Positions 35,898 to 44,495 of a DNA stretch of 64,000 nt are shown piece by piece (within the stretch, counting starts at the first letter, position 1; every line of letters begins with the position of its first letter). Below the pieces are notes generated by a model that was not told the DNA's origin, made no database searches, and worked only from the letters and a program-made list of their open reading frames with translations. The stretch is from contig NZ_KI912466.1 of the NCBI RefSeq assembly GCF_000518645.1, positions 183,792 to 247,791 of the forward strand, given 5' to 3'. This stretch comes from Curvibacter gracilis ATCC BAA-807 (GTDB lineage: Bacteria; Pseudomonadota; Gammaproteobacteria; Burkholderiales; Burkholderiaceae_C). Position numbers and translations under genes: made by a program.

Positions 35898-37361
35898 TCA
35901 GGCAGTCGGGGCGGACCGGGCCAGTGCGGCGCCCAGCTGGGGCAGCTGCGCCTCGAAGACGGCCTGGTCGGCCGCCTCCAGGCAGCGCAGGTCCAGCCAC
36001 AGGGCGTCGTCTTGCGTGCGGCCGATCACGGGCCGGGGCAGTTGGCGCAGCGCGGCTTCCAGCTGCTGCAGCTGGCGGCCGGCGTGGCGCGCCTGCACCG
36101 GGGTCAGGCGCAGGCCCTGGCTGGGCAGCAGGTCCACCGGCAAGGCACCGCTGCCGATCTGGCTGCTCATGGCGGCCACCTCCACGCTCCAGCGCGGGCC
36201 CACGGCGGCCTGCACCAGAGGCTGCAGCGCCAGGGCCTGGGCCTGCATGTCGGCCAGCGGGCGGGTGAACAGGCGCAGCGTGGTCAGGCGCTGGGCCAGC
36301 AGGTCGGGCGACAGGTACAGGCGCAGCACCGGCTCCAGTGCGGCCAGGGTGAGCTTGCCCACGCGCAGGGCGCGCTTGAGCGGGCTTTTCTTGATCTGGG
36401 CGATCAGGTCCTTGCGGCCCACGATCAGCCCGGCCTGCGGGCCACCCAGCAGCTTGTCGCCACTGAAGGTGACCAGGTCGGCCCCGGCCGCGATGGTTTC
36501 GCGCACCGTCACCTCGTGGGGCAGGCCCCAGGGGCGCAGATCGACCAGGGTGCCGCTGCCCAGGTCCACCACCAGGGGGCACTGGCGGGCATGGGCGATG
36601 GCGGCCACCTCGGCCTCGGGCACGCTCTTGGTGAAGCCGGTCACCTCGTAGTTGCTGCAATGCACCTTCATCAGCAGCGCGGTCTGCTCGCCCACGGCGT
36701 TCTCGTAGTCGCGCGCGTGGGTGCGGTTGGTGGTGCCCACCTCGACCAGGCGGGCCCCGGCGCGGGCCATGATGTCGGGGATGCGGAAGGCACCGCCGAT
36801 CTCGACCAGCTCGCCGCGCGAGACGATCACCTCACGGCCGGCGGCCAACGCGCTCAGCGTGAGCAGCACGGCGGCGGCGTTGTTGTTGACCACGGTGGCG
36901 GCCTCGGCGCCGGTCAGCTCGCACAGCAGGTCTTCGACCAGGTCGTCGCGGTCACCGCGGCCCCCGGTGGCCAGGTCGTACTCGAGGTTGGCCGGGGTGG
37001 TCAGGGCCTGCACCACCGCCTCGACGGCCTCTTGCGGCAGCAGGGCCCGGCCCAGGTTGGTGTGCAGCACGGTGCCGGTGAGGTTGAACACCGACCTCAG
37101 GCGCGGCGCAAAGCGCCGGGCCAGGTGCTTTTGCACGCCCTGCACCAGGGCCGCCTCGTCGGGCAAGGCCGCATCACCCGCCTGCTCGCGCCAGGCCTGG
37201 CGCGCCCGGGCCAGCACCTGCCGGATGGCCTCGGTGAGGGCCTCCTTGCCGTAGGGGCTCAGCAGCGCTTGCAGCTCGGGGTGCTGCAGCAGCCGGTCCA
37301 CCGAGGGCAGGCTGGCCAGGGTGGGGGCAGAGGGAGAACGGGAGGCCTCGGGCTGGGTCAT
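35898..37361 (-). CDS. selA: L-seryl-tRNA(Sec) selenium transferase SelA
   Basis: PLP-dependent enzyme converting seryl-tRNA(Sec) to selenocysteinyl-tRNA(Sec) with selenophosphate. Length is 487 residues, close to the usual 460-470. Diagnostic segments are [18 protein letters not shown] near residue 90-107, [47 protein letters not shown], and the PLP-lysine motif [15 protein letters not shown] near 297. The selD product that makes selenophosphate is not in the window. It is followed directly by selB and preceded 20 bp upstream by fdhE. Confidence 0.97.
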   Translation of the reverse strand: MTQPEASRSPSAPTLASLPSVDRLLQHPELQALLSPYGKEALTEAIRQVLARARQAWREQAGDAALPDEAALVQGVQKHLARRFAPRLRSVFNLTGTVLHTNLGRALLPQEAVEAVVQALTTPANLEYDLATGGRGDRDDLVEDLLCELTGAEAATVVNNNAAAVLLTLSALAAGREVIVSRGELVEIGGAFRIPDIMARAGARLVEVGTTNRTHARDYENAVGEQTALLMKVHCSNYEVTGFTKSVPEAEVAAIAHARQCPLVVDLGSGTLVDLRPWGLPHEVTVRETIAAGADLVTFSGDKLLGGPQAGLIVGRKDLIAQIKKSPLKRALRVGKLTLAALEPVLRLYLSPDLLAQRLTTLRLFTRPLADMQAQALALQPLVQAAVGPRWSVEVAAMSSQIGSGALPVDLLPSQGLRLTPVQARHAGRQLQQLEAALRQLPRPVIGRTQDDALWLDLRCLEAADQAVFEAQLPQLGAALARSAPTA

Positions 37362-37381
37362 GAAGTGGAAGGTGAGAAAAC

Positions 37382-38344
37382 TCAGGACAGGTCGGGCGGC
37401 AGGGCTGCGTCATCGCCCTCTTGCGGCTCGGCCACGGCCACGAACAACAGGGGGTTGGGGCTGGCGCGCTGGAAACGGGTCTCGCCCATCAGCAGGTCCA
37501 GGGTCAGGCTGGCCAGGTCGTCGGCCAGGGGTTCGGCCTGGGGGTCTTTCTCCTGGTTGACCAGCTTGCGGTAGGTGCCGCATTCGCTGCAGGTTTCGGC
37601 CGTGACCACGCCCTTGTCGTTTTCGATGCCCTGGTAGGCCACGCCCTTGGTGGATTCGCAATGCGAGCACTTGACGCGCACCATGTGCCATTCGGTGGCA
37701 CAGGTGCCGCAATGCAGGTAGCGGTGGCCGGCCGCCTGGCCCCCGATGCGCAGCACGCTGGCCACCGGCGCGCTGGCGCACACGGGGCAGACGCTGGCGG
37801 TGTCGGTGTAGGGCACATCGGCCTCGGTGAGCTGGCTGGCCAGCCGGGTGAAGCTGACCTGCAGGGCCGCCATGATGAAGGGCGAGATGCCCACATCACG
37901 GGCCGAGCCCTCGCCTTGCAGCAGCTTGCGAGCGATGTCGTCGCGCTCGGCGTGGCTGAGCTCGCGCAGGGCGCCCAGCAGCGGTTGCAGGGCCTCGGGC
38001 AGGCCGTCTTCACGGGCCAGGGTGGCGATCAGGCTGTCGAGCACGGCGTGCCAGGCCGGGTCCAGGTGGTCCTGCGCGGGCATCAGGGGCATGCCGTGCT
38101 GCTGGGCGCGGGCCTTGACCTCGTCGGCCAGGGTGGGCACCGGCACGCTGGCCACGGCCTGGTGCTGGGCGTCCACGATCTTGGCCACGAACAGCAGGTA
38201 GTCGGCAATCGGGTTGCCCTCGGCCAGCTGGCGCAGGCGGGCGGCGCGCTCGGCAAACAGCGAACTGGCGGCAGGCGGCAGCACCCGGGGGAAGCGGGTG
38301 TGGTCCAGGGCTTCGATGTCACCGGGTTGAAGAATGCGTTGCAT
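37382..38344 (-). CDS. fdhE: Formate dehydrogenase accessory protein FdhE
   Basis: A 320-residue cytoplasmic maturation factor for respiratory formate dehydrogenases. FdhE proteins bind iron through rubredoxin-like Cys pairs and interact with the catalytic subunit. Here the pairs are CPVCASAP near 180, [17 protein letters not shown] and CSECGTY toward the C-terminus. The all-helical N-terminal half includes [18 protein letters not shown] at 38344 is chosen over a TTG at 38359. It sits between fdnI and selA, part of one formate dehydrogenase-selenocysteine transcription unit. Confidence 0.94.
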   Translation of the reverse strand: MQRILQPGDIEALDHTRFPRVLPPAASSLFAERAARLRQLAEGNPIADYLLFVAKIVDAQHQAVASVPVPTLADEVKARAQQHGMPLMPAQDHLDPAWHAVLDSLIATLAREDGLPEALQPLLGALRELSHAERDDIARKLLQGEGSARDVGISPFIMAALQVSFTRLASQLTEADVPYTDTASVCPVCASAPVASVLRIGGQAAGHRYLHCGTCATEWHMVRVKCSHCESTKGVAYQGIENDKGVVTAETCSECGTYRKLVNQEKDPQAEPLADDLASLTLDLLMGETRFQRASPNPLLFVAVAEPQEGDDAALPPDLS

Positions 38345-38437
38345 GGAAATGTGTCCCAAAAAAGCAGCCGCCGGCGCGCCAACAGCAGGCGCCCGGCGGC
38401 AGTGAGCCCGATCAAGGGCGTTGAACAGACCGGTGGA

Positions 38438-39064
38438 TCAGCTGTTGTCGCCCGTCATCTTGCGGTACCAGCCGCGGTGGTGCTGCTTGGCCCAGGCCCG
38501 GGTCACGGTGCCGTAGAGCATGGCCCGGATGGTACCGCGGGTCCAGATGGCGGCGTAGATGTGCATCAGGATGAGCCCGATCATCCACACACCGGCGGCG
38601 GCGTGCAGCAGCGAGCTGATGCGCACCACGTCGGCCGGCAGCTTCCACCAGGCACGCCACATGGGCAGACCCGACAGGAACAACACCACCATGCCGCCCA
38701 CCAGGCCCCAGAACAGCAGCTTCTGGCCGCCGTTGTACTTGCCTTGCTCGGGCATGTCGTGGTCGTTGCCGTCCACCATCTTGCGGACGTTCTTCAGCCA
38801 CTCGACATCGCGCGGCTCGACCACGTTCAGGCGCCAGAAGCGCAGGCCCATGATCACGAAGAAGGCCATCATCACCACCCCGATGTAGGGGTGCAGGATG
38901 CGGGTCCAGGGCCCGCCGCCGAACAGCTGGGTCAGCGGGAAGAAGGCCGGGTGGAAGAACGCCAAGCCCGACAAGGCCAGCAGGATGAAGCAGATGCCCA
39001 CCACCCAGTGGTTGGCACGCTCGGAGGCGTTGTAGCGCTGCAGGTCACGAGGGTTGCGTCTCAT
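38438..39064 (-). CDS. fdnI: Formate dehydrogenase gamma subunit, cytochrome b556
   Basis: A 208-residue membrane subunit with four helices that carries two hemes b and passes electrons to quinone. Candidate heme-ligand histidines occur in [12 protein letters not shown] (near 19), [20 protein letters not shown] and [11 protein letters not shown], in positions matching FdnI/FdoI. The ATG overlaps the fdnH stop (ATGA at 39061-39064). The C-terminal cytoplasmic tail [12 protein letters not shown] is of normal length. Confidence 0.95.
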   Translation of the reverse strand: MRRNPRDLQRYNASERANHWVVGICFILLALSGLAFFHPAFFPLTQLFGGGPWTRILHPYIGVVMMAFFVIMGLRFWRLNVVEPRDVEWLKNVRKMVDGNDHDMPEQGKYNGGQKLLFWGLVGGMVVLFLSGLPMWRAWWKLPADVVRISSLLHAAAGVWMIGLILMHIYAAIWTRGTIRAMLYGTVTRAWAKQHHRGWYRKMTGDNS

Positions 39065-39999
39065 GGTGCGGTCTCCTGGTTGGCTTGAGCCTGGGCCTCG
39101 CGGTCCTTGGCTTCCATTTCATCTTCCAGCTCCTTGGACACGTCGTTCGGGCCCTTGGTGATGTAGTGAAACAGGCTGCCCACCGCGGCGGCGCCGAGAG
39201 CGGCCATGGCCAGCGGCTTGGCCACGCCCTTCCACAGGCCCACGAAGGGGCTGATCTTGGGCGAATCGGGCAGGCCATGGTAGAGCGAAGGCTTGTCGGC
39301 GTGGTGCAGCACGTACATCACGTGGGTGCCGCCCACCCCGGCCGGGTCGTACAGACCGGCCTGGTCGAAGCCACGCTCCTTGAGGTCAAGAATGCGCTCC
39401 TCGGCCTGGTCCTTCATGGCCTCTTTGGTGCCGAACATGATGGCGCCGGTGGGGCAGGTCTTGACGCAGGCCGGCTCCATGCCCACCGCCACGCGGTCCG
39501 AGCACAGGGTGCACTTGTAGGCCTTGTTGTCCTTCTTGGAGATGCGCGGCACGTCGAACGGGCAGCCCGTCACGCAGTAGCCGCAGCCGATGCAGTTTTC
39601 CTCCTGGAAGTCGACGATGCCGTTGGCGTACTGGACGATGGCACCGGGCGAGGGGCAGGCCTTGAGGCAGCCCGGGTCTTCGCAGTGCATGCAGCCGTCC
39701 TTGCGGATCAGCCACTCCAGGTTGCCGCTGGCCTCGTTCTCGTACTCGGAGAAACGCATCACGGTCCAGGACTGGGCGCTGAGGTCGGTCGGGTTGTCAT
39801 ACACCCCGGCCGCCGCCGTGCCCACGTCGTCGCGCAGGTCGTTCCACTCCATGCAGGCCGTCTGGCAGGCCTTGCAGCCGATGCACTTGGAGACATCGAT
39901 CAGCTTGGCCACCTCGCCCGCATGCGCAGAGCGCGCACTGGGCGAGGGCGTGGTGGTGGCGGAGCGGCGCTTGATATCGAGAGATTGCAGAGATGACAT
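39061..39999 (-). CDS. fdnH: Formate dehydrogenase beta subunit, four [4Fe-4S] ferredoxin
   Basis: Electron-transfer subunit of 312 residues between FdnG and cytochrome b. Four Cys clusters are visible: [15 protein letters not shown] near 38, [14 protein letters not shown] near 102, [13 protein letters not shown] near 137 and CTLCSDR with CVKTCPTG near 163-180. A single hydrophobic helix near residue 265-285 anchors it, as in FdnH. AGGAG precedes the ATG by 7 bases. It overlaps fdnI and follows fdnG by 10 bp. Confidence 0.96.
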   Translation of the reverse strand: MSSLQSLDIKRRSATTTPSPSARSAHAGEVAKLIDVSKCIGCKACQTACMEWNDLRDDVGTAAAGVYDNPTDLSAQSWTVMRFSEYENEASGNLEWLIRKDGCMHCEDPGCLKACPSPGAIVQYANGIVDFQEENCIGCGYCVTGCPFDVPRISKKDNKAYKCTLCSDRVAVGMEPACVKTCPTGAIMFGTKEAMKDQAEERILDLKERGFDQAGLYDPAGVGGTHVMYVLHHADKPSLYHGLPDSPKISPFVGLWKGVAKPLAMAALGAAAVGSLFHYITKGPNDVSKELEDEMEAKDREAQAQANQETAP

Positions 40000-40009
40000 C
40001 AGGGGCTCC

Positions 40010-43000
40010 TCAAACCTTCTCGACCTTGACCAGGAAGGTCTTGAACTCAGGCGTGTTGCTGTTGCCGTCGCCCACGAAAGGCGTCAGCGTGTTGGCCAGG
40101 AAGCCCGGCTTGGTCACGCCCTTGAAGCCCCAGTGGATGGGGATGCCCACGTGCTGCACGGTCTTGCCCTCGATCTGCATCGGCTTGATGCGCTTGGTCA
40201 CCAAGGCCACGGCCTTGATGTAGCCGCGCTTGGAGCTGACCTTGACCATCTCGCCCGTCTTCACCCCCACCGACTCGGCCAGGCTTTCGCTGATCTCGAC
40301 GAACTGCTCGGGTTGCGTGATCGCGTTGAGCAGCGAGTGCTTGGTCCAGTAGTGGAAGTGCTCGGTGAGGCGGTAGGTGGTGCCCACGTGCGGGAACTCC
40401 GAGGCCTTGCCGAAGGTGTCCCAGATGCCGGGCAGCACGCGCGCGGCGGGGCTGCTGGTGGCCTTGGGGTTCTTCGGGTGCATGGGGTTGTAGCCCAGCG
40501 GCGTGTCGAACGGCTCGTAGTGGGTCGGGAAAGGCCCTTCGTTCATACCCTTGCGCGCAAAGAAGCGCGCCACGCCTTCGGGGTTCATGATGAAAGGGCC
40601 GGTGCCCGTGTCCGGGCCCAACGTGGCGCCGATGTCGGGCACGTCGGCCCCCGTCCAGGCACTGCCGTTCCAGCCGATCAGCTTGCGGTGCGGGTTGAAG
40701 GGCTTGCCCGCCACATCGCAGGAGGCGCGGTTGTACAGCACCCGGCGGTTGGCCGGCCAGGCCCAGGCCCAGTTCAGCGTGTTGCCGATGCCGGTCGGGT
40801 CGGAGTTGTCGCGCCGCGCCATCTGGTTGCCGGCGCTGGTCCAGCAGCCGGTCCAGATCCAGCAACCGCTTTGCGTGCTGCCGTCGTCGCGCAGCTCACC
40901 AAAGCCGCTGAGCTGCTCGCCGGCCTTGCGGAGCACCTTGGTCGGGTCCTTGGGGTCGTTGAGCTGCACCAGCGCGCGCCCGTTGAACTCCTTGGCCACC
41001 TCTTCGGGCCGCGGCTCCTCGGGGTCGGCATAGGGCCACCACAGGTTGGCAATGGGGTCGGGGAACTTGCCGCCCTCGGCCTTGTACAAGGCCTTCAGGC
41101 GCAGGTGCAGCTGCGACATGATGTAGATGTCGGTCTTGGCCTCGCCCGGCGGCTCGGCCGCCTTCCAGTGCCATTGCAGCACGCGCGAAGAGCTGACCAC
41201 CGAGCCCTCTTCTTCGGCAAAGCAGGTGGTGGGCAGGCGGAACACCTCGGTCTGGATCGAGGCCGTGTCCACATCGTTGTACTCGCCGTGGTTCTTCCAG
41301 AAATCGGCGGTCTCGGTGGCCAGCGGGTCCATCACCACCAGGAACTTCAGCTTGGACAGCCCGTTGCGAACGCGGTCCTTGTTGGACAGCGCCGCCAGCG
41401 GGTTGAAGCCCTGGGCGATGTAGCCGTTGACCTTGCCCTGGTTCATCAGCTCGAAGATCTGCAGCATGTCGTACTGCTTGTCGAGCTTGGGCAGGTAGTC
41501 GTAGGCCCAATTGTTCTCGGCCGTGGCGGCCGGCCCCCACCAGGACTTCATGAGGCTGACGTGGAACTTGGGGTAGTTCTGCCAGTAGCTCATCTGCCCG
41601 GGGCGCAGCGGCATCTGGGTGCGCGCCGCGATGTACTTGCTGTAGTCCTGCTCGGCCTGGCCGGGCATGGTCAGGTAACCAGGAAGGCTGGCCGACAGGA
41701 TGCCCAGATCGGTCAGCCCCTGGATGTTGGAGTGACCGCGCAAGGCGTTCATGCCGCCACCAGCGATGCCGATGTTGCCCAACAGCAGCTGCACCATGGC
41801 GCCGGTGCGCAGGATCTGCGCGCCGGTGGAGTGTTGCGTCCAACCCAGCGCGTACAGGATGGTGGCCGCACGGCCGGCCTGTGCCGTCGAGGCCAGCTTC
41901 TCGCACACGTGCAGGAACTTGGCCTTGGGCGTGCCGCAGATGCTCTCCACCTTCTCGGGGGTGTACTCGGCGTAATGCTTCTTCAGCCACTGGTACACGC
42001 AGCGCGGGTGCTGCAGCGTCGGGTCGGTCACCACATAGCCGTCGTGGCCGATTTCGTAGTCCCAGCTGGCCTTGTCGTATGTGCGCTTTTCGGGGTTGTA
42101 GCCCGAGAAGATGCCGTCGTCGAAGGCGAAGTCTTCGCGCACGACAAAGCTGAAGTCGGTGTAGTTCTTGACGTACTCGTGGTGGATCTTGTCGTTGGTG
42201 AGCAGGTAGTTGATCACCGCGCCCAGGAACACCAGGTCGCTGCCCGAACGGATCGGGGCATAGAAGTCGGCAATCGATGCCGAGCGATTGAAGCGCGGGT
42301 CGACCACCATCAAGTGCGCCTTGTTGTGCGCCTTGGCCTCGGTCACCCATTTGAAGCCACAGGGGTGGGCTTCAGCGGCATTGCCGCCCATGATCAAAAT
42401 AACGTCCGCGTTCTTGATGTCGACCCAATGGTTCGTCATCGCTCCACGGCCAAACGTCGGGGCAAGACCTGCCACCGTCGGGCCGTGTCAGACACGTGCT
42501 TGGTTGTCGAGTGCAAGAAGGCCCCAGCTGCGGGCCACTTTGTGCGTGATGTAACCGGCCTCGTTGCTGGCGGCCGAGGCGGCCAGCATGCCGGTGGTGA
42601 GCCAGCGGTTCACCGTCAGCCCGTCGTCGGTCTTCTCGACGAAGTTGGCGTCTCGGTCTTCCTTGAGCCGCTTGGCGATGCGGGTCAGCGCGTCGTCCCA
42701 AGACAGGCGCTTCCATTCGTTGGAGCCCGGGGCGCGGTACTCGGGGTACTTGAGGCGGTTCGGGCTGTGCACGAAATCGAGCAGGCTGGCGCCCTTGGGG
42801 CACAGCGTGCCGCGGTTCACCGGGTGGTCCGGATCGCCTTCGACGTGGATCACCGACAGCTTGGCGTTCTTGGCGCCATCGCCCAGCGAATGCATGAGGA
42901 TGCCGCAACCCACCGAGCAGTAGGTGCAGGTTTGACGGGTGACGGTGGTGGCCGCCAATTTGTATTGACGGACTTCCGCCAAGGCTGTGCTGGGTGAGAA

Positions 43001-43078
43001 ACCCATCAGGGCCAGGCTGGAGCCCGCCAGAGTCGAACCAGTCACTTTCATGAACTGGCGTCTGGAGAGTTGCACCAT
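40010..43078 (-). CDS. fdnG: Selenocysteine-containing formate dehydrogenase alpha subunit
   Basis: Catalytic Mo/W-bis-MGD subunit of respiratory formate dehydrogenase, read as one 1022-residue selenoprotein through an in-frame TGA (42488-42490, residue 197). It has a Tat signal ([15 protein letters not shown]), the [4Fe-4S] motif [13 protein letters not shown] near 50-95, and DNQARV[16 protein letters not shown], matching E. coli FdnG/FdoG around Sec196. Length agrees with the E. coli enzyme (about 1015). A SECIS hairpin follows the TGA, and selA, selB and selC are downstream on the same strand. Simple ORF prediction would split the gene at 42488 into two false ORFs. Oxidises formate in the periplasm, passing electrons to FdnH/FdnI. 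The nitrate-inducible versus Fdo type is not distinguished. Confidence 0.97.
42455..42490 (-). promoter_or_regulatory. Bacterial SECIS element of fdnG
   Basis: Counting the T of the TGA as 1: A21-T27, C20-G28, G19-C29 and G18-C30 pair around loop GGTCT (22-26). T17 is bulged, then G16-C31, G15-C32 and C14-G33 pair, with outer pairs G12-C35 and C11-G36. The bulged U17 and loop G23/U24 are exactly the SelB-contact features known for the E. coli fdhF hairpin. Confidence 0.92.
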
Positions 43079-43325
43079 GGGGGTACCTTCTTGTTTGGAG
43101 CAGGCCGAAATTCTAGGTTGAAGCCGCGACCCACAGTTGCAAATTAACGCGAAACGCGAGAGATTTCCATGGGTATTTCACGCATATCAAGCAATTTTCG
43201 GCGATTATTTACCCGTTATCTCTCGAAAGAGTTTTGATAATCTGGTGAAATTGACACATTCAAAAAACTTATCAACCATCCAGCCCCGCATGGATACCGC
43301 TTGAATATCCCCGGCCTTGAAAGAT

Positions 43326-43337
43326 GAATTTATATTC
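43326..43337. promoter_or_regulatory. Candidate TetR operator (tetR promoter)
   Basis: GAATTTATATTC, a near-perfect AT-rich palindrome 17 bp before the TetR start codon, nearly identical to GAATATATATTC at 43971. It lies at the end of the 276-bp fdnG-tetR divergent gap (43079-43354), which is unusually AT-rich and otherwise holds no gene. Confidence 0.6.
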
Positions 43338-43354
43338 GTCTATGATGCGCCGAC

Positions 43355-43927
43355 ATGAAACCCAAGGACGAAGAAAAGCTGCGCGCCATCGCCGAGGCCA
43401 CCTTCACCCTGGTCGAGCAGACCGGGCTGAGCGGCTTGACCATGGCCGCCATCGCCCGTGAGGCCGGCCTGGCCACGGGCACGCTCTACGTCTATTTCAA
43501 ATCCAAGGAAGAGTTGATGGTGGGCCTGTACGAGCAGGCCAAACGCCAGACGGCGGCCAGCCTGATGCAGGGCGACAACCCGGCCGCCCCCTTCCGCCAG
43601 CGCTTTCGCCACATGTGGGACAACTGGCTGGAACACCGGCTGGCCCATTCGGCCCAGGTGGTGTTTCTGGAGCAGTACTACAACTCGCCCTGGTTCAGCG
43701 AAGCCAGCCGGCAGCTGTCGGCCCAGTTGATCAAGGGCTGGGTCGAGTTGATCGACAACGCCAAGGCCCAGCAGATCCTCAAAGACGTGCCCACGCCGCT
43801 GCTGATCAGCAGCTTTGCCGGCTCGGTGCGCGAAACCGCCCAGTTGCTGCGCAGCGGCACCTTGAGCCACACCCCCGAGCAGCTCAACATGGCCTTCGGG
43901 CTGTGCTGGGACGGCATCAAGGCCTGA
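43355..43927 (+). CDS. TetR/AcrR-family transcriptional regulator
   Basis: A 190-residue repressor-type protein. The N-terminal HTH (about 10-55) includes LTMAAIAREAGLATGTLYVYFKSKEELM, a typical TetR DNA-binding signature. The C-terminal ligand domain is helical (WDNWLEHRLAHSAQVVFLEQYY and so on) with no recognised ligand family. It is followed 75 bp later by an oxidoreductase operon on the same strand. Near-identical palindromes lie ahead of both tetR and that operon, so it probably represses itself and the operon. Confidence 0.92.
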   Translation: MKPKDEEKLRAIAEATFTLVEQTGLSGLTMAAIAREAGLATGTLYVYFKSKEELMVGLYEQAKRQTAASLMQGDNPAAPFRQRFRHMWDNWLEHRLAHSAQVVFLEQYYNSPWFSEASRQLSAQLIKGWVELIDNAKAQQILKDVPTPLLISSFAGSVRETAQLLRSGTLSHTPEQLNMAFGLCWDGIKA

Positions 43928-43970
43928 CGCCGCCCGCCCTGAACACCGAGCACCCATCCGCCTTTTAACC

Positions 43971-43982
43971 GAATATATATTC
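43971..43982. promoter_or_regulatory. Candidate TetR operator (oxidoreductase operon promoter)
   Basis: GAATATATATTC, a perfect 12-bp palindrome 20 bp before the first gene of the Fe-S/Mo oxidoreductase operon, matching the site before tetR at 11 of 12 positions. The position would block ribosome-site-proximal transcription. Confidence 0.62.
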
Positions 43983-44002
43983 ACCCAAAGAGGACCCACC
44001 CC

Positions 44003-44476
44003 ATGAGCACCTTGAACATCAACGGACAGAACCACGAGGTCGACGTCGACCCCTCCACGCCGATTCTCTGGACCCTGCGCGACACCCTGGGCATGACCGG
44101 CACCAAGTTCGGCTGTGGCGCGGCCCTGTGCGGCGCCTGCACCGTGCACCTGAACGGCCAGGCGATCCGATCCTGCGTGACGCCGGTGTCGGCCGCCAGC
44201 GGGCAGAAGATCACCACCATCGAGGCCGTCACCGGCGGCAGCGACAAGGTGGGTCAGGCCGTGCACCAGGCCTGGGTGAAGCACGACGTGGCCCAGTGCG
44301 GCTACTGCCAGAGCGGCCAGATCATGTCGGCCACCGCCTTCCTCAAGACCCTGCCGCGCGGCAAGCTGCCCAGCGAGGCCGAGATCGACTCGGCCATGGC
44401 GGGCAACATCTGCCGCTGCGGCACCTATGCGCGCATCCGCGCCGCCATCACCGACGCCGCCAAGGCCCTGGCCTGA
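44003..44476 (+). CDS. 2Fe-2S subunit of a second xanthine-oxidase-family dehydrogenase
   Basis: A 157-residue IorA-like electron-transfer subunit. The first [2Fe-2S] cluster is in [21 protein letters not shown] with RSCVTPVS; the second uses QCGYCQSGQ and NICRCGTYARIRAAI. It is similar in plan to the subunit at 33085-33537 but clearly diverged, indicating a separate enzyme. It lies behind a candidate TetR operator and 19 bp ahead of its Mo subunit. AGAGGA precedes the ATG. Confidence 0.94.
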   Translation: MSTLNINGQNHEVDVDPSTPILWTLRDTLGMTGTKFGCGAALCGACTVHLNGQAIRSCVTPVSAASGQKITTIEAVTGGSDKVGQAVHQAWVKHDVAQCGYCQSGQIMSATAFLKTLPRGKLPSEAEIDSAMAGNICRCGTYARIRAAITDAAKALA

Positions 44477-44495
44477 ACCTCAGAAGGAACACCCC

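Noticed and set aside
42488-42490. In-frame stop in fdnG as a pseudogene mutation or frameshift
   Set aside because: The TGA is at the exact Sec position of formate dehydrogenases, is followed by a SECIS hairpin, and selA, selB and selC are adjacent.
43235-43270. FNR-type box upstream of fdnG (TTGAATGTGTCAA on the minus strand)
   Set aside because: The spacer is five bases, not the six between TTGA and TCAA of the consensus, so the match is not convincing.
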